This document shows positions 58,804 to 64,000 of a DNA stretch of 64,000 nt, one piece after another. Below the pieces are notes generated by a model. The model made no database searches and was not told where the DNA came from. It saw only the letters and a list, made by a program, of their open reading frames with translations. Both the position numbers and the translations under genes were made by a program. Numbering within the stretch: the stretch's first letter is position 1; every line of letters starts with the position of its first letter. Source of the stretch: an uncultured Roseburia sp. (GTDB taxonomy: Bacteria > Bacillota > Clostridia > Lachnospirales > Lachnospiraceae); assembly GCA_910587865.1 (NCBI GenBank), contig CAJUNX010000002.1:37092-101091 (forward strand), in the 5' to 3' direction.

Positions 58804-60303
58804 CTATACCATATAATCGATCAGCATCGTCTCGGTCAGATTCTGCTCCCGCGTGAATTCGCCGCTGATCCGCCCGTCTTTTAAAATGATCGTCCGATCG
58901 CTCATCCCGATCACCTCGGGCAGCTCCTCCGAAATCAGAATAATACTCTTATTCTGGCTGCGGAGCTCCTGCATCAGCGCGTAGATATTGGATTTTACCC
59001 CGATGTCAATTCCGCGGGTCGGACAGTCGAGAATAAAGATATCCGCCCCGAAGCCCAGCCATTTTGCCAGCGCGACCTTCTGCTTGTTTCCGCCGGAGAG
59101 CTCCATCACATACTGGCCCGGCCCCTGCATCTTGATCTCAAGCACGCCGGCCCATTTGTCCACAAATTCATTCTGTGCCTTCTCCCACAAAAACGGCCCT
59201 TTTGCCAGCTTTGAATAGGAAGCGGAGCAGATATTGTCCCGGATACTTGAGGCGATCATTAAGGATTCCTGGTCTCGGTTTTTCGAGATATAGGCGATCC
59301 GGCGGTTCATCGCATCCCGCGGTGAGTGAATCGGCGTCCCGTCCCCTGCCGTCACCTTCCCGAGATCCGGCTCGATGTTGCCGTAGGCCACGCTCCCTAA
59401 AATATGCATGCCGCAGTCCGCCAGCCCGCCGAACCCTAAGATCTCTCCTTTGTGCAGCTGAAAGCTCACATCCTTAAGCTCCTTTGCCGTCACATGCTCC
59501 ATGCAGAGCACGACCTCCTCGTTTTTACACGATTCCATGTCGTTCCGGTAATAATCCTCCGACACCTCACGGCCAACCATGAGCTTTCTCACCAGCGCCG
59601 CGTCGAACCGATCCTTTTCCAGCGTATCGATATAGACGCCGTCCCGCAGGATCGTTAAGGTGTCGCAGACCTCCATCAGCTCGTCGATGTCATGGGAGAT
59701 AAAGATCACGGATCTGCCCTCCCCCTTCATCCGTTTCATAATCTGATAGAGGATATCGCGTCCGTTGCGGCTTAACGCCGTCGTCGTCTCGTCGATAATG
59801 AGAATCTTCGGGTTTAAGTACATGGCGCGCGCCACCTCCACCAGCTTCCGGTCCTCGAAATTTAAGGCCGCCAGCGGCATCGCTGCTTTGATGTAGTCCG
59901 CCCCAACCGCGTTTAACGCCTTCTGTGCGGCCTCATTCATCGCGCGGTTGTTTAAGATGCCCCCTTTGCAGAACATGCTCTCTTTCCCGACAAAAATATT
60001 TTTCGCCACGGTGAGCGCATCAAAGGTTCCCTTTTCCTGCAGTATCATACAGATCCCTTTTTCATTCGCCTCCACGCTGTTCTGAAATTCACAGAGCCCG
60101 CCTTCCAGATAAATCTTTCCGGAATCCGCCTTCTGGATCGCCGCCACGATGGAAGTCAGCGTCGACTTGCCGGAGCCGTTCTCCCCGATGAGCCCCAGGA
60201 TCTGGCCCCTGCGCAGGGAGAGACTGACCCCTTTGAGCGCCTTTGTGATGCCAAAGCTCTTGTACATGTCTTCCACTTTCAGCAAGAGGTTTTCCTGCTC
60301 CAT
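58804..60303 (-). CDS. Sugar ABC transporter ATPase, RbsA/MglA type, two domains
   Basis: This 499-residue cytoplasmic protein is built of two ATPase domains. The first carries Walker A IGENGSGKST (about residue 39), a variant signature LNFEDRKLVEVARA and Walker B LIIDETTTALSRNG. The second has a degenerate P-loop region (GFGGLADCGMHIL), signature LSGGNKQKVALAKWL and FILDCPTRGIDIGVKS. In this class the first domain has a weak signature and the second a weak P-loop, as seen here. The start is ATG 60303, 8 bases after AAAGGGGG; ATG 60309 is too close. It is the first gene of the sugar uptake operon, divergent from the two-component genes. Confidence 0.93.
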   Translation of the reverse strand: MEQENLLLKVEDMYKSFGITKALKGVSLSLRRGQILGLIGENGSGKSTLTSIVAAIQKADSGKIYLEGGLCEFQNSVEANEKGICMILQEKGTFDALTVAKNIFVGKESMFCKGGILNNRAMNEAAQKALNAVGADYIKAAMPLAALNFEDRKLVEVARAMYLNPKILIIDETTTALSRNGRDILYQIMKRMKGEGRSVIFISHDIDELMEVCDTLTILRDGVYIDTLEKDRFDAALVRKLMVGREVSEDYYRNDMESCKNEEVVLCMEHVTAKELKDVSFQLHKGEILGFGGLADCGMHILGSVAYGNIEPDLGKVTAGDGTPIHSPRDAMNRRIAYISKNRDQESLMIASSIRDNICSASYSKLAKGPFLWEKAQNEFVDKWAGVLEIKMQGPGQYVMELSGGNKQKVALAKWLGFGADIFILDCPTRGIDIGVKSNIYALMQELRSQNKSIILISEELPEVIGMSDRTIILKDGRISGEFTREQNLTETMLIDYMV

Positions 60304-60501
60304 ATTCATGCCCCCTTTCTTTTTCACGTTTTGGATTCCGGTTTCCCGAAATCCGTCCTCCCGGACCCGCAGCAAACCATATATGTGGTTTTCTGTTGCA
60401 TCCCGTTGTTTCTGCATTTACTTTATCAGACGCATCCTTATAGTGTAAACAACACAATTCGACTGTTTTGTATAAAATCCCTCTTTTATCTCATCAGCCG
60501 A

Positions 60502-60530
60502 TTGTTTTTTTATGAATATTTCACTATAAT
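60502..60530 (+). promoter_or_regulatory. Promoter of the two-component genes
   Basis: TATAAT (60525-60530) lies 17 bases after TTGTTT (60502-60507). The -10 is perfect and the -35 weak, suggesting low basal or activated expression. The 317-base gap between the divergent starts (60304-60620) should also hold the ABC operon promoter, of which CACTATAAG near 60440 on the minus strand is the best -10 candidate. Confidence 0.55.
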
Positions 60531-60620
60531 TTTTCTAAAAGTACAGATACTTATTACCAGCAACATCGCGCCAAATCTTACGTTTGAACGATAGCATTTA
60601 CAGAAAGGCAGAACCTGCAC

Positions 60621-62141
60621 ATGACACCACTTTCCGTCATCATCGCGGACGACGATCAGCTGATGTTAGATTATCTGAAAACCTTACTTGACTGGGATGC
60701 GCTCGGATTTGTGCTGACGGCGACGGCCGCAAACGGCACACAGGCCCTAAAGCTGGTCCGCAGGCACCGCCCGGCAATTCTGATCACGGATATCATCATG
60801 CCCGGGATCGACGGCCTTGCGCTGATCGAACAGTTAAAAGAGATTCAGCCGGACTTACAGATCCTGATCATCACCTCCCACGATGAGTTTGACTACGCCA
60901 GGCGCGCCATTTCGCTGAATGTCAGTGATTATATTTTAAAAAACGAGATTTCGGCTGCCTCTCTCACGGCAAAGCTGACATCCCTGGCATTTTCCATCGC
61001 GCACTCAAATCAGATCAGCGGTTCGTTCCTCTCGCAGGAACTTGCGGCTTATTTTGCAAACGGCTCTTCCACAGTGAAACTTTCGATGCTCCCGGCAAGC
61101 CTGACATCGCTCTCGAAGGAACGCTACTACTTTTTTATACTGTCACAGATTATGCCCTATACGAGAACGGTTGCGCAGGCCGCGGAGGCCAGGCGCACTT
61201 CCATCCGGTATCTCACCTCGATCCTGACGCAGATGGAAGCCCCGGCGGCCTCTTTTTATTTTCCATGCGATGATTTTTTACTGTTTGCGATCCGGCTGGA
61301 AAGCCCGAAGCGGGAGCGCGCTTTTTTCCTGCATTCCCTCACGAAAAAGATCTGGCAGCGCACCAGAAGCAACGCGAATCAGCCCTGCGCACTCTTTTTT
61401 TACCCGCACCGGCTGGGCATCGGGTCGTTTCGGGAAATCTTTTTTTCGGCCCGCCCCCTGCTCGCTTTTTATTCGATGTTTTGTCCAAACGGGCCGGCTG
61501 ACTTAAAGCAGCTGCTCGCCTGCGAACGCTTTGAACCGCGGGTCCGGCCGTTCCCGTTTCAGTGTCTCGACGGCGTGGAGGAGCATGCACAGGAGCATAT
61601 TCTGCTGATCAGGGATTATGTGATGCGCTGTTATGAGAACCGGAACTTATCGGCCATCCTGGAATTTTATCAGAATTTCTGCGCGCATATGGAGATCCTT
61701 TCAAACGGACGGCTCACGGTTCCGGAAACCCGGATTTTTTATTCGCACGAGAGCCTGCTCAAATGGATGTTTAACACCTATACCGACTGCATCCACATGC
61801 ACCGGTCCGAAAACGTCTCGCCGTATTCGCCCGCGATCCGCGCCGCGATTGCATTTATCGAGCAGAATTATTCCAGTGACGCCTTAAATACTGAGGTGAT
61901 CGCCAGACATGCCTCATTAAGTGTCAGCCGGCTCAATGTCCTGTTTAAGCAGGAGACCAACCGGACCGTCAACGAATATGTGACGGAGCTTCGCATGGAG
62001 CACGCGGTCTGGTTTTTACAAAATACGACAATGAAGATCTATGAGATCGCGGAGAAATGCGGATACCGCTCTTCCCAGTATTTCAGCACGGTCTTCTGCT
62101 CGCACACCGGGAAGCGCCCGATCGATTACCGGAAAAACTGA
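60621..62141 (+). CDS. Response regulator, YesN type with AraC DNA-binding domain
   Basis: This 506-residue regulator has a receiver (about 1-120) with VIIADDDQLM, the acceptor Asp in ILITDIIMPGIDG (about residue 57), the Ser/Thr switch in IITSHDEF and the Lys in YILKNE. A middle domain of about 270 residues has no clear family. The C-terminal AraC/XylS part (about 400-506) has two helix-turn-helix motifs, visible as NTEVIARHASLSVSRLNVLF and YEIAEKCGYRSSQYFSTVFC. Such YesN-like regulators control nearby sugar transport operons, and the ABC operon lies divergently upstream. The kinase gene follows after 60 bases. Confidence 0.93.
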   Translation: MTPLSVIIADDDQLMLDYLKTLLDWDALGFVLTATAANGTQALKLVRRHRPAILITDIIMPGIDGLALIEQLKEIQPDLQILIITSHDEFDYARRAISLNVSDYILKNEISAASLTAKLTSLAFSIAHSNQISGSFLSQELAAYFANGSSTVKLSMLPASLTSLSKERYYFFILSQIMPYTRTVAQAAEARRTSIRYLTSILTQMEAPAASFYFPCDDFLLFAIRLESPKRERAFFLHSLTKKIWQRTRSNANQPCALFFYPHRLGIGSFREIFFSARPLLAFYSMFCPNGPADLKQLLACERFEPRVRPFPFQCLDGVEEHAQEHILLIRDYVMRCYENRNLSAILEFYQNFCAHMEILSNGRLTVPETRIFYSHESLLKWMFNTYTDCIHMHRSENVSPYSPAIRAAIAFIEQNYSSDALNTEVIARHASLSVSRLNVLFKQETNRTVNEYVTELRMEHAVWFLQNTTMKIYEIAEKCGYRSSQYFSTVFCSHTGKRPIDYRKN

Positions 62142-62201
62142 CGGATCCCGACGCTGCGCCGCAGCGCCCGCACCGCAGCCAGACTGCAGGAGGAAATACT
62201 T

Positions 62202-63977
62202 ATGAACACACCCCATTCCTTTTCATCGCGTATCGCGGAGCGGATCAGCAGAAAACTGATCCGGATCTACACGATGATCTATCTGCTGTTACTGCTTTTT
62301 CTGCTGCTGATTTTAACGCCGCTGCTCTATCACGAGTCTGTCAGAAAGAGCACACAGCTCCAGTCCGTCCTGACCGCAGACTATGAGCTTTTGCAGACGC
62401 AGCTCGCGGAGGGCATGAACAGTTTTTCCGGGACCTTCTGGGAGCTTGTTTCCGCCTATGAAAAAAAGAAAACGGACGCGCTTCGCTCCCGGATCGTGCA
62501 GGAGCTCTCATCCTACGCCGCATCCCATCAGAATTTTGCGGCCATCGGCCTGCATCTCCCGGATGGGGAGTATATCTCCTCCATCTATTACACAAACCTT
62601 CCCCAGCAGGAGATTCTGCTTGACAATATGCATTATCAGAATCTGTTATCATCTTATAGCAATAGTTATTATTCCCCGTTTTACCCGGACGGGCTTACCA
62701 CGCTGCGCTCAGAGGTTTATGGGACCACACAGGATGATTTTCTCTATTTTTCCAAAAATTATTTAAACGGCACACGTTCCTACACGCTGACCGTTTTTTA
62801 TACGTTAAGCTCTACCTTAAAAAAGAACGATGCGCTCGCCGCCTCGTCCTTTGATTCGTACTATATCATCGATAAATACCGGGAACTGATCTATGCGACC
62901 GATGATATGCTGCCGGGTGAAATCAGCCGGCTTATGCATGAGGGCACGGATCCTTTTACCGGCACGGGGGGCAATTTCCGCCTGGGCGGCGGGCGCTGCT
63001 TTTATCTGCGCATCCCCTCCACGGGCTGGACCGTCGTCTCCTACGTCAGTTATTTCCATATGCTCGACGATCTCTTTCTGACGCTTAGCATCGTGACCGC
63101 CCTCTATCTGCTCTCCCCGGTGCTCTACACGCTCTTTCTGATCCCGGTCGTCCGCAGACAGCTCTCCCCTCTGAAAACACTCTCCGACGCCATGTCCTCG
63201 TTCCAGGCCGGAGAGGACATCCGGGCGGAGATCCACACGCAGGACGAGATCGAGGATTTGAGCAGTACCTTCAACCGTATGGTTCTCGCGATCAACCGTC
63301 AGGTGCAGGATATCCAGGCAAAGGAGCGTGAAAATGCCGTCGTGAGCTACAAGCTTCTCGCCACGCAGATCGACCCGCACTTCATTTACAACACGATGAA
63401 CATCATCAACATTATGGCGCATCAGGGAAAAACAGACGAGATCGTGGAGGTCAATACCGCCTTAACACGCATCCTCAGGGAGCGCTTAAACAGCAAGCTC
63501 TCGATTCTTGACACCGTGCGGAATGAATATGAGACCATGCTGCAGTTCGCCACGATCATGGACTACCGGTACGGGCATCAGATCTGGGTGCACTATGACA
63601 TCAGTGAATCGCTGATGGACCATCAGATCCCGAAGAATCTGCTGCAGCCGCTCGTGGAAAACAGCTTCTACCACGGCTTCGGCCACCTGGAGGCCCCGCT
63701 GTCCGGACACATCGATATCATGATCTATCCGGCAGAAGATGAGATTGTCATTGAGGTCAGTGACGACGGTCACGGAATGTCGCAGAAGCGCATTGAAGAC
63801 ATACTGAATCAGTCATACGAGATCTATAAGGACAAAAAGCCGCACATCGGACTTCACAATATCAGACAGCGGCTTCAGTATATTTACGGTGAAAAAGGTC
63901 AGATGGAGATCCACAGCACGGAAGGGATCGGGACGACGGTGATTCTCACGCTGCCGGCGTCCCAGAAGCCCGTTTAG
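62202..63977 (+). CDS. Sensor histidine kinase, YesM type
   Basis: This 591-residue membrane kinase has transmembrane helices at about residues 26-46 and 290-315. They enclose an extracellular Cache-like sensor of about 240 residues, followed by a HAMP domain (about 316-368) and a helix. The His_kinase domain contains the phospho-His in LLATQIDPHFIYNTMNIINI (about residue 393). The ATPase boxes are LLQPLVENSFYHGFG, EVSDDGHGMS and IGLHNIRQRLQYIYG. This is the LytS/YesM class that senses extracellular sugars or oligosaccharides. A strong site, AGGAGGAAATACTT, precedes the ATG. It should phosphorylate the regulator encoded just upstream and thereby control the ABC transporter and glycosidase genes. 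Confidence 0.95.
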   Translation: MNTPHSFSSRIAERISRKLIRIYTMIYLLLLLFLLLILTPLLYHESVRKSTQLQSVLTADYELLQTQLAEGMNSFSGTFWELVSAYEKKKTDALRSRIVQELSSYAASHQNFAAIGLHLPDGEYISSIYYTNLPQQEILLDNMHYQNLLSSYSNSYYSPFYPDGLTTLRSEVYGTTQDDFLYFSKNYLNGTRSYTLTVFYTLSSTLKKNDALAASSFDSYYIIDKYRELIYATDDMLPGEISRLMHEGTDPFTGTGGNFRLGGGRCFYLRIPSTGWTVVSYVSYFHMLDDLFLTLSIVTALYLLSPVLYTLFLIPVVRRQLSPLKTLSDAMSSFQAGEDIRAEIHTQDEIEDLSSTFNRMVLAINRQVQDIQAKERENAVVSYKLLATQIDPHFIYNTMNIINIMAHQGKTDEIVEVNTALTRILRERLNSKLSILDTVRNEYETMLQFATIMDYRYGHQIWVHYDISESLMDHQIPKNLLQPLVENSFYHGFGHLEAPLSGHIDIMIYPAEDEIVIEVSDDGHGMSQKRIEDILNQSYEIYKDKKPHIGLHNIRQRLQYIYGEKGQMEIHSTEGIGTTVILTLPASQKPV

Positions 63978-64000
63978 TCCTCACTCTTTTTCTCCGCCTC

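Noticed and set aside
1..64000. tRNA or rRNA genes, or an attachment site for the island
   Set aside because: No cloverleaf sequence, rRNA segment or flanking direct repeat could be recognised by eye around the island edges.

Overview
The window looks like a chromosome segment of a Gram-positive anaerobe of the Clostridia, most likely Lachnospiraceae. The evidence is the gene families present (type I pullulanase, BceRS-BceAB, YesM/YesN-type two-component pair, DUF951, a DUF4869-like protein, T-box and yybP-ykoY leaders), GGAGG-type ribosome binding sites, lipoprotein signal peptides and consensus sigma-A promoters. This placement is inference; there is no rRNA, and I recognised no tRNA gene. 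The chromosomal backbone is moderately GC-rich, and most of its genes lie on the minus strand.

Left backbone (1-9.9 kb): two unassigned genes, then a minus-strand series metG, a lipoprotein solute-binding protein, and a 1317-residue hybrid sensor kinase. metG has a long methionine T-box leader and a consensus promoter. The binding protein and the kinase are 6 bases apart and no permease lies beside them, so they may form one sensing unit.

Accessory island (about 9.98-31.2 kb, plus strand): a phage-tail gene set without head, terminase, portal, integrase or repressor genes in view. Order: tail fibre, amidase, a small tail-associated protein, baseplate/S74 protein, XhlA-like protein, holin; a second promoter; tail tube, tail chaperone pair with a probable -1 frameshift, a second tube gene identical over 440 bp, and tape measure. 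Two promoters share the same architecture and a palindrome at the start of transcription. Two-stem or one-stem leader elements recur before four ORFs. Base composition drops sharply at about 18.6 kb. From there to about 30 kb the island is a mosaic of repeated cassettes: tape-measure 3' end, terminator, lipoprotein with its own promoter, YcxB-like membrane protein. One set is intact, the others are increasingly broken, and there is an inverted Cna-B fragment and an IS66 remnant. The lipoproteins look like phage 'morons'; a role in exclusion or immunity is a hypothesis.

Middle backbone (31.2-52.1 kb): BceAB-type ABC transporter with its BceRS two-component system and a perfect 18-bp palindrome ahead of bceA; type I pullulanase; a half-size ABC exporter preceded by a tiny possible peptide ORF and followed by a TetR gene; a DUF4869-like/P-loop ATPase pair; a polytopic membrane protein; a zinc-ribbon protein; a Ca2+/Na+ antiporter; MntP with a yybP-ykoY Mn2+ riboswitch; a SWIM-SNF2 helicase; a Na/Pi-cotransporter-PhoU fusion; and a 59-residue DUF951 protein.

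Right backbone (52.1-64 kb): a carbohydrate locus. A GH106-like glycosidase lies downstream of a sugar ABC importer (ATPase, permease, binding protein, second permease). It is divergent from an AraC-type response regulator and its YesM-like kinase, which probably control it. The likely substrate is a rhamnose-containing glycoside.
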